This document shows, piece after piece, positions 33,907 through 43,247 of a DNA stretch of 64,000 nt (position 1 is the first letter of the stretch; each line of letters opens with the position of its first letter). A program made the position numbers and the translations under genes. This stretch comes from Nonomuraea sp. NBC_00507. GTDB lineage: Bacteria; Actinomycetota; Actinomycetes; Streptosporangiales; Streptosporangiaceae. The notes beneath the pieces were generated by a model, which saw only the letters and a program-made list of their open reading frames with translations, did not search any database and had not been told where the DNA came from. Location: the NCBI RefSeq assembly GCF_036013525.1, contig NZ_CP107853.1:5270001-5334000 (forward strand), given 5' to 3'.

Positions 33907-36471
33907 TCAGGCGGACGCGGCGTCCTTCTCGCGGTTGCGCAGCGCGCGGCGGACGCCGTCGGCGCCCTCCAGGATCATCCTGCGCAACGCCTGCGGCGGC
34001 TGCTCGTCGGCCAGGTAGTCTTCCGCGGCCTGCACGGTCGCCTGCTCGATGAGCAGCGAGGGGAAGCACCCCACCGCGAACGACGACGCCTGGTCGAACG
34101 TCCACTCCTTGTAGATCCGCCCGACCTCGGCGAAGTATTTCGCACGGAACGGCTCGAGCAACTCGGGGTGGTGCGGGTCCTGGAACCCGCCGATCGTGGT
34201 CCTGGCGATGGCGTTGGCCAGCTTGCCGCCCACGATCCGCTCCCACGCCGCGTTCTTGGCCTCGGCCGCCGGGATCGCGGCCCGGCACTGCGCGGCCGAG
34301 CGCTCACCCGTCGCCGTAGGGTCCCGCTCCAGCTCGGCCTCGATGTCGGGCTCACCCCGCCGCCCGCCGGTCACCAGCGCGTGCAGCAGCGTCCAGCGCA
34401 GATCGGCGTCCACGCTCAGTCCCTCGGGCACCTCCGTGCCGTCCAGGATGCTCTGCAGCAGGTCCAGGTCCTCCGCCGACGTGGCCACCGGCGCGAACGC
34501 CTGCAGGAACGCCAGCTGGCGGTCCGACCCCGGCCCCGCCGTGCCGATCAGCGAGCGCAGCTCACCGGCCAGCAGCGCCAGGCCCTCCGGCCGCCACGCC
34601 GGGTCCGCGTACTGCTGGGCGGCCATGCGCGCCTGCCGCAGGATCGTCTGCAGCACGGTGATGTCCGTGACCGTGCCCGCGCCCGAGACCACCAGCTTGA
34701 CGTAGTCGCGCGTGGACATCTCGCCGTCGCGGGTCATGTCCCAGGCCGCCGACCAGCACAGCGCCCGCGGCAGCGACTCGGTGAACGTCACGATGCCGCC
34801 GTCCACCAGCGTCCGCAGCGAGTCGTCGTCGAGCCGGACCTTGGCGTAGGTCAGGTCGTCGTCGTTGAGCAGCACCAGGGCGGGCTGCTCCTCGCCGACC
34901 AGCTGAGTCACGTTCGTCCGCGCGCCGACCACGTCGAGCTCGACCCGCCTGGTCCGCGTCAGCTTGCCGTCCACCAGGGAGTAAAGGCCGATCGCGATGC
35001 GGTGCGAGCGCAGCGTCGGGTAGTCGGCCGGCGCCTCCTGCAGCACCTCGAACCGGGTGAACCGGCCGCCGGACACCTCGAACGAGGGCCGCAGCGTGTT
35101 GACCCAGGACGTCTCCAGCCACTCCTTCGACCAGGCGGACAGGTCCCGCCCCGAGGTGCGCTCCAGGGCGTCGAGCAGGTCCTTCAGCTCGGTGTTGCCC
35201 CAGGCGTGCTCGGCGAAGTAGTCGCGCACGCCGGCCAGGAAGTTGTCCAGCCCCACGTACGCGACCAGCTGCTTGAGCACCGAGGCGCCCTTGGCGTACG
35301 TGATGCCGTCGAAGTTGACCTCGACCGCCTGCATGTCCGGGATGTCCGCGGCGATCGGATGCGTGGACGGCAGCTGGTCCTGGCGGTAGGCCCAGGCCTT
35401 CTCCACGTTCGCGAACGTCGTCCACGCGCCCTTGCCCCACCGGGTGGCCTCGGCCTGGGCGAGCACGGACATGTACGTGGCGAACGACTCGTTCAGCCAC
35501 AGGTCGTCCCACCAGCGCATGGTGACGAGGTCGCCGAACCACATGTGCGCCATCTCGTGCAGGATCGTCTCGGCGCGCCGCTCGACCACCGCGTCGGTGA
35601 CCCGGGAGCGGAAGACGTAGTCCTCCAGGAACGTCACGCAGCCCGCGTTCTCCATGGCGCCAGCGTTGAACTCGGGCACGAAGAGCTGGTCGTACTTGCC
35701 GAACGGGTAACGCACGCCGAACACCCGGTGGAAGAAGTCGAAGCCCTGCCGGGTGATCTCGAAGAGGTTGCCGGCGTCGAGGTGCTCGGCCAGCGAGGCC
35801 CGGCAGTAGAGGCCGAGCGGAATGCCGTCGTGCTCCGAGGTGACCTTGTGGTAGGGCCCGGCCACCAGCGCCGTGATGTAGGTGGACATGACCGGCGTGA
35901 CCGCGAACTCCCACCGCTTGGCGGCGTGCACAGTCCCGTGCTTGCCGGCCTGCTCCGGCAGGTCCACCACGTCGACGGCGGCGGCGTTGGAGATCACCTC
36001 CCAGTCGGCCGGGGCCAGCACGGTCAGCTGGAACGTGGCCTTGAGGTCGGGCTGGTCGAAGCACGCGTACATGCGGTGGGCGTCGGCCGTCTCGAACTGG
36101 CTGTGCAGGTAGACGCGCTGGTCGACGGGGTCGACGAAGCGGTGCAGGCCTTCGCCGGTGCGCATGTAGGCGCAGTCGGCGTCGATCCGCAGCTCGTTGG
36201 ACTCGGCCAGCGAGGGGAGCGGGAAGCGGCCCTTCTCCGCGTCGTATGCGGTCACGTCGAGGTCCCGGCCGTTCAGCGTCACCTTGCGCACCTGCGCGCC
36301 GTGCAGGTCGATGAAGGTGGACGCGCCCGCGGTGGCGCTGCCGAAGCGGACCGTCGTGACGCTCTCGAAGCGCTCCTCCCCTTCCGTCAGGTCGAGTGCG
36401 ACCTCGTACGACTCGACCTTCAGCAGCCGGGCGCGCTCGCGTGCCTCGTCCCGGGTCAGGTTGCCTGCCAA
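33907..36471 (-). CDS. pepN: Aminopeptidase N (M1 metallopeptidase)
   Basis: 854 residues, cytoplasmic. The exopeptidase motif GAMENAG is at ~259-265 and the zinc site HEMAHMWFGDLVT at ~294-306, with the downstream zinc-ligand Glu in NESFATYMS. A C-terminal ERAP1-like helical domain follows. It removes N-terminal residues from peptides. Monocistronic, with a strong terminator; it is divergent from the DsbA-like gene across 90 bp. Confidence 0.95.
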   Translation of the reverse strand: MAGNLTRDEARERARLLKVESYEVALDLTEGEERFESVTTVRFGSATAGASTFIDLHGAQVRKVTLNGRDLDVTAYDAEKGRFPLPSLAESNELRIDADCAYMRTGEGLHRFVDPVDQRVYLHSQFETADAHRMYACFDQPDLKATFQLTVLAPADWEVISNAAAVDVVDLPEQAGKHGTVHAAKRWEFAVTPVMSTYITALVAGPYHKVTSEHDGIPLGLYCRASLAEHLDAGNLFEITRQGFDFFHRVFGVRYPFGKYDQLFVPEFNAGAMENAGCVTFLEDYVFRSRVTDAVVERRAETILHEMAHMWFGDLVTMRWWDDLWLNESFATYMSVLAQAEATRWGKGAWTTFANVEKAWAYRQDQLPSTHPIAADIPDMQAVEVNFDGITYAKGASVLKQLVAYVGLDNFLAGVRDYFAEHAWGNTELKDLLDALERTSGRDLSAWSKEWLETSWVNTLRPSFEVSGGRFTRFEVLQEAPADYPTLRSHRIAIGLYSLVDGKLTRTRRVELDVVGARTNVTQLVGEEQPALVLLNDDDLTYAKVRLDDDSLRTLVDGGIVTFTESLPRALCWSAAWDMTRDGEMSTRDYVKLVVSGAGTVTDITVLQTILRQARMAAQQYADPAWRPEGLALLAGELRSLIGTAGPGSDRQLAFLQAFAPVATSAEDLDLLQSILDGTEVPEGLSVDADLRWTLLHALVTGGRRGEPDIEAELERDPTATGERSAAQCRAAIPAAEAKNAAWERIVGGKLANAIARTTIGGFQDPHHPELLEPFRAKYFAEVGRIYKEWTFDQASSFAVGCFPSLLIEQATVQAAEDYLADEQPPQALRRMILEGADGVRRALRNREKDAASA

Positions 36472-36561
36472 GTTGCGCTCCTTTTCACCACTTCGTCGGG
36501 GTTGTCCGTCATCCTGTCACGGTGGGAATAGGACCCGAACCCCTTCAGGTTATGGCCAGAC

Positions 36562-37182
36562 ATGGCTGAGAAGATTCCCGTGGACCTCTGGTTCGACCCC
36601 GCGTGTCCGTTCGCCTGGGTCACCTCGCGGTGGTTGCTCGAGGTCGAGCAGGTACGCCCCATCGAGCCCCGCTTCCGATTCATGTCACTGCACTTCCTCA
36701 ACGAGGACAAAGACGTTCCGGAGGACTACAAGGCCCGGGCGGCCAAGGCCATGGGATCGATCAGGGTGGTGGCCGCGGCCGCGGCCAAGCACGGCGAGGA
36801 GTACGTCGGGCGCCTCTACACCGAGCTCGGCACCCGCCTGCACAACCAGGGAATGGGCAAGGAGCCGGAGCGCCTGCGCGAGATCAACGAGGCCGCGCTC
36901 GACGCCGTCGGCCTCGACAAGAACCTCGCCGACGCGATGGAGTCCGAAGAGTGGGACGAGACCATCCGCGCCTCGCACGACGAAGGCATCACGCTCGTCG
37001 GGCAGGAGGTCGGCACGCCGATCATCCGCGTGGGGGCCAACGCCTTCTTCGGGCCGGTCATCACCAAGATCGTCAGGGGCGAGGATGCCGGCAGGCTGTG
37101 GGACGGCGTGCTGGCGGTCACGGAGTTCGATGACTTCTTCGAGTTGAAGCGCACGCGTACCCGCAGACCGGTCTTTGACTGA
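36562..37182 (+). CDS. DsbA-fold protein, mycothiol-dependent nitroreductase (Rv2466c)-like, with one active-site Cys
   Basis: 206 residues. WFDPACPFAWVTSRWLLE (~10-27) matches the Rv2466c family, and the cis-proline motif is VGTPII. Rv2466c-type proteins carry CPWC; here the second cysteine is Ala (CPFA), so a monothiol mechanism would be required. The family reduces nitro compounds with mycothiol in actinobacteria. ATG 36562 fits the family N-terminus. Confidence 0.82.
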   Translation: MAEKIPVDLWFDPACPFAWVTSRWLLEVEQVRPIEPRFRFMSLHFLNEDKDVPEDYKARAAKAMGSIRVVAAAAAKHGEEYVGRLYTELGTRLHNQGMGKEPERLREINEAALDAVGLDKNLADAMESEEWDETIRASHDEGITLVGQEVGTPIIRVGANAFFGPVITKIVRGEDAGRLWDGVLAVTEFDDFFELKRTRTRRPVFD

Positions 37183-37266
37183 CAAATCCATTTTGTCCGC
37201 GCAATAGCCATACCCTGGCGGGGGAAAAGAAGCTGGTAGCGGTGTAGAAGACTTATCCCGGGCGGA

Positions 37267-37287
37267 GACCGGCCCTCGCGGCCGGTC
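37267..37287. other. GC-rich hairpin upstream of the aldehyde dehydrogenase gene
   Basis: An 8-bp perfect stem (GACCGGCC with its complement) and a 5-nt loop, 24 bp before the start. It has no T-run. It may end the upstream transcript or lie in the leader. Confidence 0.4.
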
Positions 37288-37311
37288 CCCGGCACTGTCA
37301 GGATGGTGGCC

Positions 37312-38715
37312 ATGCGTCAGCTGTATATCGGCGGCTCCTGGACCGCGTCGGCGTCCGGCGAGCCCATCGAGGTCGTGAACCCGGCCACGGAAGAGATCAT
37401 CGACCGCGTGCCCGCAGGCTCCCCCGACGATGTGGAATCGGCCGCGAACGCCGCGCGACGTGCCTTCCCCGTCTGGTCGCAGACGGCCCCCGCCGAGCGC
37501 GGCAAGCTCCTCGCCGACGCGGCCGAGCTGCTGAAACAGCGTTCCGACGAGATCGCCAAGACCATCGCGACGGACATGGGCTCGCCGCTGGGCTTCGCCC
37601 TCAAGGTCCAGACGCTGATGCCCGCCGGTGTGCTGGCCTCCTATGCCGCGCTCGCCGAAGGCCACCCGCGGGAGTCCCGTGTCGGCAACTCGCTGGTCGT
37701 CAAGGAGCCGATCGGGGTGGTCGCGGCGATCACGCCGTGGAACTATCCGCTGCACCAGATCATCTGCAAGGTCGGTCCCGCGCTCGCCGCCGGGTGCACC
37801 GTCGTGCTCAAGCCGAGCGAGGTCGCGCCGCTGGCGGCGTACGCGCTGGCGGAGATCTTCGACGAGGTAGGCCTGCCCCCGGGCGTGTTCAACCTGCTCA
37901 GCGGGCGTGGCCCGGTCGTGGGCGAGGCCATGGCCGCCCATCCCGAGGTGGACATGGTCTCCTTCACCGGCTCGACGGCCGCAGGACGCCGCGTCGCCTC
38001 GCTGGCCGCCGAGTCGGTCAAGCGGGTCGCGCTCGAGCTCGGCGGCAAGTCCGCCAACGTCATCCTGCCCGACGCCGACCTGGAGACGGCCGTCAAGGTC
38101 GGCGTGGCCAACTGCTTCGTCAACGCGGGCCAGACCTGCTCGGCGTGGACCCGCATGCTCGTCCACCGCGACCAATATGACACCGCCGTCCGCCTGTCCG
38201 TCGAGGCCGCGGGCAAATACACCGTCGGCGACCCGTTCGACGAGTCCACCAGGATCGGCCCGCTGGTCTCCCAGGTGCAGCGCGACCGCGTGATCCGCTA
38301 CATCAACCGCGGCCAGGAGGAGGGCGCCCGGCTGGTGGCCGGGGGGACCGAGCGGCCGCACGAGCGCGGCTACTACGTCGAGCCCACCGTGTTCGCGAGC
38401 GTGGAGCCCGGCATGACGATCGAGCAGGAGGAGATCTTCGGCCCGGTGCTGTCGCTGATCCCCTACAGGAACGAGGACGAGGCCGTCAAGATCGCCAACG
38501 ACACCAAATACGGCCTGGCCGGCGCGGTCTGGTCGGGCGCCGAGGACCACGCGGTCGCGGTCGCCCGCCGGCTGCGCACCGGCCAGGTCGCCATCAACGG
38601 CGGCAAGTTCAACCCGCTGGCCCCCTTCGGCGGCTACAAGCAGTCCGGCGTGGGGCGGGAGCTCGGCGAGCACGGCCTGGAGGAATACCTGGAGATCAAG
38701 TCGCTCCAGCTCTAG
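37312..38715 (+). CDS. Aldehyde dehydrogenase family protein
   Basis: 467 residues from ATG 37312 (an in-frame ATG at 37303 adds three residues). NAD(P)-dependent [14 protein letters not shown] at ~140, [10 protein letters not shown], catalytic Glu in [10 protein letters not shown] (~246) and Cys in [11 protein letters not shown] (~280). It oxidises an unidentified aldehyde to the acid. Its end overlaps the convergent SDR gene by 4 bp. Confidence 0.92.
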   Translation: MRQLYIGGSWTASASGEPIEVVNPATEEIIDRVPAGSPDDVESAANAARRAFPVWSQTAPAERGKLLADAAELLKQRSDEIAKTIATDMGSPLGFALKVQTLMPAGVLASYAALAEGHPRESRVGNSLVVKEPIGVVAAITPWNYPLHQIICKVGPALAAGCTVVLKPSEVAPLAAYALAEIFDEVGLPPGVFNLLSGRGPVVGEAMAAHPEVDMVSFTGSTAAGRRVASLAAESVKRVALELGGKSANVILPDADLETAVKVGVANCFVNAGQTCSAWTRMLVHRDQYDTAVRLSVEAAGKYTVGDPFDESTRIGPLVSQVQRDRVIRYINRGQEEGARLVAGGTERPHERGYYVEPTVFASVEPGMTIEQEEIFGPVLSLIPYRNEDEAVKIANDTKYGLAGAVWSGAEDHAVAVARRLRTGQVAINGGKFNPLAPFGGYKQSGVGRELGEHGLEEYLEIKSLQL

Positions 38716-39443
38716 ACGATCAACCCGCCGCTGGCGAGGAGATTGTGGCCGGTCACCCACCGCCCGTCGGGACCGGCTAGAAACGCGACCACCGCCGCGA
38801 TGTCCTCGGGCCGCCCGAGCCGCTGCAGCGCCGTGAAGGCCTGGGTCTGCTCCAGCGCTTCCGGCGGATTGGCGTTCCGCAGCATGTCGGTGTCGGTGGC
38901 GCCGGACGAGACGACGTTGACGGTGATCCCGCGCCCACCCAGCTCCCGCGCCGCCACCTTGGCGAACTGCTCGATCGCGCCCTTGCTGCCGCAGTAGAGC
39001 GCCAGCGCGGGCGCGGGCACCTGGGTGTTGAGCGTGGAGATGTTGACGATGCGCCCGCCGTCGCGCATCGTCCGCGCCGCCCACTGCATGGCCAGGAACA
39101 CCGCGCGCGTGTTCACCGCGAACGCCCGCTCGTAGTCCTCGTCCGTGACCTCCGCCATGGGCTTCTGCCCAGCGGTGGTGGCGGCGTTGTTGATGAGGAT
39201 GTCCAGCCCCGGCAGCCGGGCCTCCGCCTCGGCGAACAGCCGCTGCAGGTCGTCCTTGCCGCCGAGATCCGCCCGTACGGCCTGCGCGCCGGTCTCCTTG
39301 GCGACCTGCCGCGCCGCTTCCTCCGAGTGCTCGTAACAGAAGACGACCTCGGCGCCGTCCTCCCGCAGCCGCTCCACGATCGCCTTGCCGATGCCCCGGG
39401 AGCCTCCTGTGACCAATGCGCCCTTTCCAGAAAGTACGCTCAT
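38712..39443 (-). CDS. SDR-family oxidoreductase (FabG-like)
   Basis: 243 residues, classical [14 protein letters not shown] (~13-23), NNAATTAGQ, serine in NISTLNTQ (here S-T rather than S-S), then [13 protein letters not shown] as YxxxK, and [16 protein letters not shown] near the end. It reduces a keto or oxidises a hydroxy substrate with NADP(H); the specific substrate is unknown. Confidence 0.9.
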   Translation of the reverse strand: MSVLSGKGALVTGGSRGIGKAIVERLREDGAEVVFCYEHSEEAARQVAKETGAQAVRADLGGKDDLQRLFAEAEARLPGLDILINNAATTAGQKPMAEVTDEDYERAFAVNTRAVFLAMQWAARTMRDGGRIVNISTLNTQVPAPALALYCGSKGAIEQFAKVAARELGGRGITVNVVSSGATDTDMLRNANPPEALEQTQAFTALQRLGRPEDIAAVVAFLAGPDGRWVTGHNLLASGGLIV

Positions 39444-39452
39444 GGCCCCAAC

Positions 39453-39938
39453 CTACGCGTTGAGGACGATCTTGCGTGCTTCGTTCTTCGGGAGGCGGTC
39501 GACGTACAGCTTGCCGTCGAGGTGCTCGGTCTCGTGCTGGAAACAGCGCGCCAGCGAGCCGCGGGCCTTGATCCGCACCGGCCGCTGCAGCCGGTCGAGC
39601 CCTTCGACGGTCACGCCCACGGCGCGCGCCACCGGGGCGTAGATCGGCAGGCGCGTCCGGCGGTCGGGCACCGACAGGCAGCCCTCCTCGTCGACGATCT
39701 CCTCGGGGTCGTCGACCGTCAGCGTCGGGTTGATCACATGGCCCTTGCGCTTGTTGATGTCGTAGACGAACAGCCGCCGCGACACGCCGATCTGCGGGCC
39801 GGCCAGACCCACGCCGTTGACCGCGTACATCGCCTGGAACATCTCCTCGATCAGGCGGCGCAGCTCGCGGTCGAAATCCGTGACCGGCTCGGCGGGCGTG
39901 CGCAGGACGGGATCGCCGATGACGCGGATCTCTCGCAT
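39453..39938 (-). CDS. def: Peptide deformylase
   Basis: 161 residues from ATG 39938. Three PDF motifs are complete: GVGLAGPQIG (~43-52), EGCLSVP with the metal Cys (~85-91) and FQHETEHLDG (~128-137). It removes the formyl group from nascent proteins. The longer frame adds 11 codons upstream with no support. Confidence 0.95.
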   Translation of the reverse strand: MREIRVIGDPVLRTPAEPVTDFDRELRRLIEEMFQAMYAVNGVGLAGPQIGVSRRLFVYDINKRKGHVINPTLTVDDPEEIVDEEGCLSVPDRRTRLPIYAPVARAVGVTVEGLDRLQRPVRIKARGSLARCFQHETEHLDGKLYVDRLPKNEARKIVLNA

Positions 39939-40028
39939 GGGTTCCTGCCTTCGTAAGGACTGGACAACCAATCAGATCCTTACTCTAGCCCGCGAACCCA
40001 AGCGCCGGGGCTGTGGAAGACTGGTCGG

Positions 40029-40496
40029 GTGCGTGTCTACATCGGTGCCGACCATGCCGGCTATGAGCTCAAGAACCACCTGGTGTCCTGGCTGAAGGAT
40101 CACGGGCACGAGGTGACCGACTGCGGTCCCTTCGTCTACGACGCCGAGGACGACTATCCCGCCTTCGTGCTGCGTGCCGCCGAGGGCGTCGCCGGCGACC
40201 CCGCCAGCCTCGGGGTCGTGATCGGCGGCTCGGGCAACGGCGAGCAGATCGCCGCCAACAAAGTGCGCGGCATTCGCGCGGCCCTGGCCTGGAGTGAGGA
40301 GACGGCCGGCCTGGCCCGCGAGCACAACAACGCCAATGTGGTCAGCATCGGTGCGCGCATGCATTCCATCGAGGACGCCACCAGGTTCGTCGAGGTCTTC
40401 CTGACCACGACGTTCTCCGGCAGCGAGCGGCACAGCAGGCGGATCGCCCAGCTGGCCACCTACGAGACGATCGGCCAGCTGCCCTCGCTGCCGTGA
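40029..40496 (+). CDS. rpiB: Ribose-5-phosphate isomerase B
   Basis: 155 residues, GTG start. RpiB landmarks: MRVYIGADHAGYELKNHL, VIGGSGNGEQIAANKVRGIRAAL and NNANVVSIGARMHS. It interconverts ribulose-5-P and ribose-5-P in the pentose phosphate pathway. Divergent from def. Confidence 0.93.
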   Translation: MRVYIGADHAGYELKNHLVSWLKDHGHEVTDCGPFVYDAEDDYPAFVLRAAEGVAGDPASLGVVIGGSGNGEQIAANKVRGIRAALAWSEETAGLAREHNNANVVSIGARMHSIEDATRFVEVFLTTTFSGSERHSRRIAQLATYETIGQLPSLP

Positions 40497-40506
40497 CCAT
40501 CCGATC

Positions 40507-40656
40507 TCATCGGCTCTTGCCCTTGGTCTCGCGCCTGGGCATCTCATCGCGCAGGGGCCGCCGATCGGCGGCCTCCTGCTGTTCCTTCGACGGTCTCGAC
40601 ACGTCACGCGCCCGCATGGCGATGGTCGCGGTGATCTGCAAGCTTTGCAGCGCCAT
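40507..40656 (-). CDS. Small basic hypothetical protein (49 residues)
   Basis: An open frame from ATG 40656 to TGA, 14 bp after the Eis-like stop on the same strand. The product is highly charged (…SKEQQEAADRRPLRDEMPRR…), with no membrane segment or motif. Coding character is only suggested by position and codon pattern. Confidence 0.35.
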   Translation of the reverse strand: MALQSLQITATIAMRARDVSRPSKEQQEAADRRPLRDEMPRRETKGKSR

Positions 40657-40670
40657 CGTTTGACCCTACG

Positions 40671-41897
40671 TCAAAAGACCCGGCCGGCCCACGGTTTGGG
40701 ACTCCAGGACATGGCCGTGGCCAGCGACCGCACCGCGCCCTGCCGGTGCTCGCGCAGCAGCCCCGCCTCCAGCTGCTGGACGAGCTGCCCGTCGCCCATG
40801 TAGGCCGACCCGAGCGCGGCCACCGGCACGGTCAGGTCGGGCTCGTCGTCGACCGGCTTGCAGGCGGCGCCCGTCGTGTCCGCGGTCAGCCGCCAGCGGC
40901 CCGCGTTCCACGGGCACACCTCGTCCTCCACCTCGATCACCAGGTCCACCGGCGCGACATAGGCGCGGCCGGCCAGCGCTCGGTCCACCTCGACCACGCG
41001 TACCCATAGCTCGTCGCTCCAGCCGGCGCGCAGCTGCCGCTGGTCGGCCAGCAAGGAGATCAGCGGGTCGTCCACCGGCCTGACCGCCCGCACCGTCGTG
41101 ATGAGGTCGCGATCCAGGACACTGCGCCACAGCAGGGCGTAGGCCGCCGGGTCCGCCGCCTCGAGCTCATGCAGCTGCAGCTCCCCGGTAGGCAGGTCGT
41201 GGTCGTCCCAGGAGCCCTTGACCCTGAACACCGCGTAGCCGCGCACGCCCCGATCGTCCTCGGCCAGCACCGCGCGCAGCGGGCCCGACCCCCGCTGGTC
41301 GAACTCCTCATCCGCCAGCGTGCTGTCCCAGAAGGCCGCGTTGCGCTCGTAGCGCCCCGGCCGGGCGGTCACCACGGACGCGTACACCTTCTCGAGCTCG
41401 GCGCGCACGGCGGCGGGCTTGGCCACCCTGATCCGCAGCGACGGGTCGACCGGCGCGTTCTTGACGAACGCCGAGGCGCGCTTGCTGATGCGGAATGTCA
41501 GCATGCTGGCGGCCCTGCCGTACCCGAACCTGCTGTAGATCACCGACTCGGAGGCGTAGAGCGCGGCGACCGGCTCACCGCGCTCGCGGATGTCGGCCAG
41601 CTGCCTGCGCATCATCGAGGACAGCACCCCGCGGCGGCGGTGCGAGGGCAGCACGCTGACGGCGGTCACGCCGCCGACGGGCAACTGCCCGCCGGGCACC
41701 GTCATGGTGAAGCTGAGAACCGCGGTGACCCCGACCATGAGATCACCGTCGAAGACGGCGAGCGTGCGGTCGAACTCCGTCTCGGCCTTCCACCGCTCGG
41801 CCTGCTGCGGCTTCGGGGTCCAGTTGAACGCCTCTTCGAGAACCTGGGTGAACACCGGCCACTCGGTCTCATCGATGGGACGGATCGGATACGTCAT
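40671..41897 (-). CDS. Eis-like GNAT N-acetyltransferase
   Basis: 408 residues, the three-domain Eis architecture: N-terminal GNAT with acetyl-CoA loop VSVLPSHRRRGVLSSMM (~79-95), a central GNAT-like region and a C-terminal SCP2-like domain. Eis uses a Tyr near RFGYG and its own C-terminal carboxylate; both are present (RFGYG and terminal F). Family members acetylate aminoglycosides at several amines, but many homologues are not resistance genes, so the substrate stays open. Confidence 0.85.
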   Translation of the reverse strand: MTYPIRPIDETEWPVFTQVLEEAFNWTPKPQQAERWKAETEFDRTLAVFDGDLMVGVTAVLSFTMTVPGGQLPVGGVTAVSVLPSHRRRGVLSSMMRRQLADIRERGEPVAALYASESVIYSRFGYGRAASMLTFRISKRASAFVKNAPVDPSLRIRVAKPAAVRAELEKVYASVVTARPGRYERNAAFWDSTLADEEFDQRGSGPLRAVLAEDDRGVRGYAVFRVKGSWDDHDLPTGELQLHELEAADPAAYALLWRSVLDRDLITTVRAVRPVDDPLISLLADQRQLRAGWSDELWVRVVEVDRALAGRAYVAPVDLVIEVEDEVCPWNAGRWRLTADTTGAACKPVDDEPDLTVPVAALGSAYMGDGQLVQQLEAGLLREHRQGAVRSLATAMSWSPKPWAGRVF

Positions 41898-42015
41898 CAG
41901 TCCACCGTAGGAGCGCGCAAAGGGGGAAGGCCACTGAATATCCGTCCTTAATGATCAAGGTGTTGGTCAAGTGGGCTGCCCAAACACGGGCCAGACCGAT
42001 ACAGTCAGGCGCATC

Positions 42016-43131
42016 ATGAGTTCCCGTCCGGCGCCGCTGATCCCGCCACGGGTCCGTGCGGTCCTCGTACGGGTGCCCTTCCTCGTGCCCATTGTCCGAT
42101 TCGTTCGCAGAGGCCCGCTGGCCCGCGATCGCAACCTGCTCATCGCCCTGTCCACGCTCGCGATCGTCATCGGTGCGCTGGCCGCGAGGGTCTCGACCGA
42201 GTGGTTCTCGCCTTCGCTGCTCATCCTCGTCACCCTGCTCGGCGGGCTCCAGCTGCGGCTGCGCAGCCTGATCAAGCTGCTCGTGGCCGTGGGCGTCGCG
42301 CTCGGGTTCATCGCGATCACGCTCGGTGTGGCCAGGATCGGGCTGGGGCTCACCGTGACGATCGCCTTCACCACCGTGCTCGCCCTGCTCATGGCCCGCA
42401 CCAGGGGCAAGCTGGGCGTGCAGGGGCTGCGTGGCGACGCGATGCTGCTGGAGCTGCGCGACCGGCTCAAGAGCCAGGGTGAGCTGCCTCCGCTACCCAA
42501 GGACTGGGGCGCCAAGGTGGTGCTCAAGCAGGCCGGCGGGTCCTCCTTCGGCGGGGACTTCCTGGTCTCCATGCGTGATGGGAACACCGTGGAGATCGCC
42601 CTCGTGGACGTGTCCGGCAAGGGCGTGGACGCGGGCACCAGAGCGCTGCTGCTGTCAGGCACGTTCGGCGGCCTGCTTGGCTCGGTCGACGACTTCCTGC
42701 CTGCCTGCAATACGTACCTGCACCGCCAGCGGGGCGACGAGGGCTTCGTGACCGCCGTGCACCTGCGCCTCGACCTGGCCACGGGCGACTACACGATCAC
42801 ATCGGCCGGGCATCCGCCGGTGGTGAAGTTCGACGCGGGCACGGGCAACTGGCAGGTCGCCTCGGCCAAGGGCGTGGTCCTCGGCGTGGTGCCCGACCTG
42901 CACTGCGAGCCCGACAGCGGCACCCTGCGCAAGGGCGACGCGCTGCTGTTGTTCACCGACGGGCTGATCGAGCAGCCCGGCCGCGACATCGACGCCGGGC
43001 TGGACCGGCTGCTCGGCGAGGCGGAGCGGCTGCTGCCGTCCGGCTTCCGCGACGGCGCCAGGGCCCTGGTCAACGCCATGGCCTCCGGCCACAACGACGA
43101 CTGCGCCCTCGTGCTGATCTGGCGCCCGTAG
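42016..43131 (+). CDS. Membrane SpoIIE-type PP2C phosphatase
   Basis: 371 residues from ATG 42016. Four hydrophobic segments (~45-140) precede a SpoIIE/PP2C domain with the metal-binding signatures FGGDFLVS, LVDVSGKGVDAG, FTDGLIEQ and GHNDDCALVL. Such phosphatases usually dephosphorylate anti-anti-sigma factors (RsbU-type). No partner STAS or kinase gene is adjacent. Confidence 0.88.
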   Translation: MSSRPAPLIPPRVRAVLVRVPFLVPIVRFVRRGPLARDRNLLIALSTLAIVIGALAARVSTEWFSPSLLILVTLLGGLQLRLRSLIKLLVAVGVALGFIAITLGVARIGLGLTVTIAFTTVLALLMARTRGKLGVQGLRGDAMLLELRDRLKSQGELPPLPKDWGAKVVLKQAGGSSFGGDFLVSMRDGNTVEIALVDVSGKGVDAGTRALLLSGTFGGLLGSVDDFLPACNTYLHRQRGDEGFVTAVHLRLDLATGDYTITSAGHPPVVKFDAGTGNWQVASAKGVVLGVVPDLHCEPDSGTLRKGDALLLFTDGLIEQPGRDIDAGLDRLLGEAERLLPSGFRDGARALVNAMASGHNDDCALVLIWRP

Positions 43132-43247
43132 CAGTCTGCCCGGCGCCGCCGAGCCATGCCTGGCTTCACCGGCGCCACGTCGGGCGGGGGGAGTTCGACT
43201 ACCCTGGGGCTGTCGGGACCGTCCGCCTTGCCCTGGAGCGCGCATAG

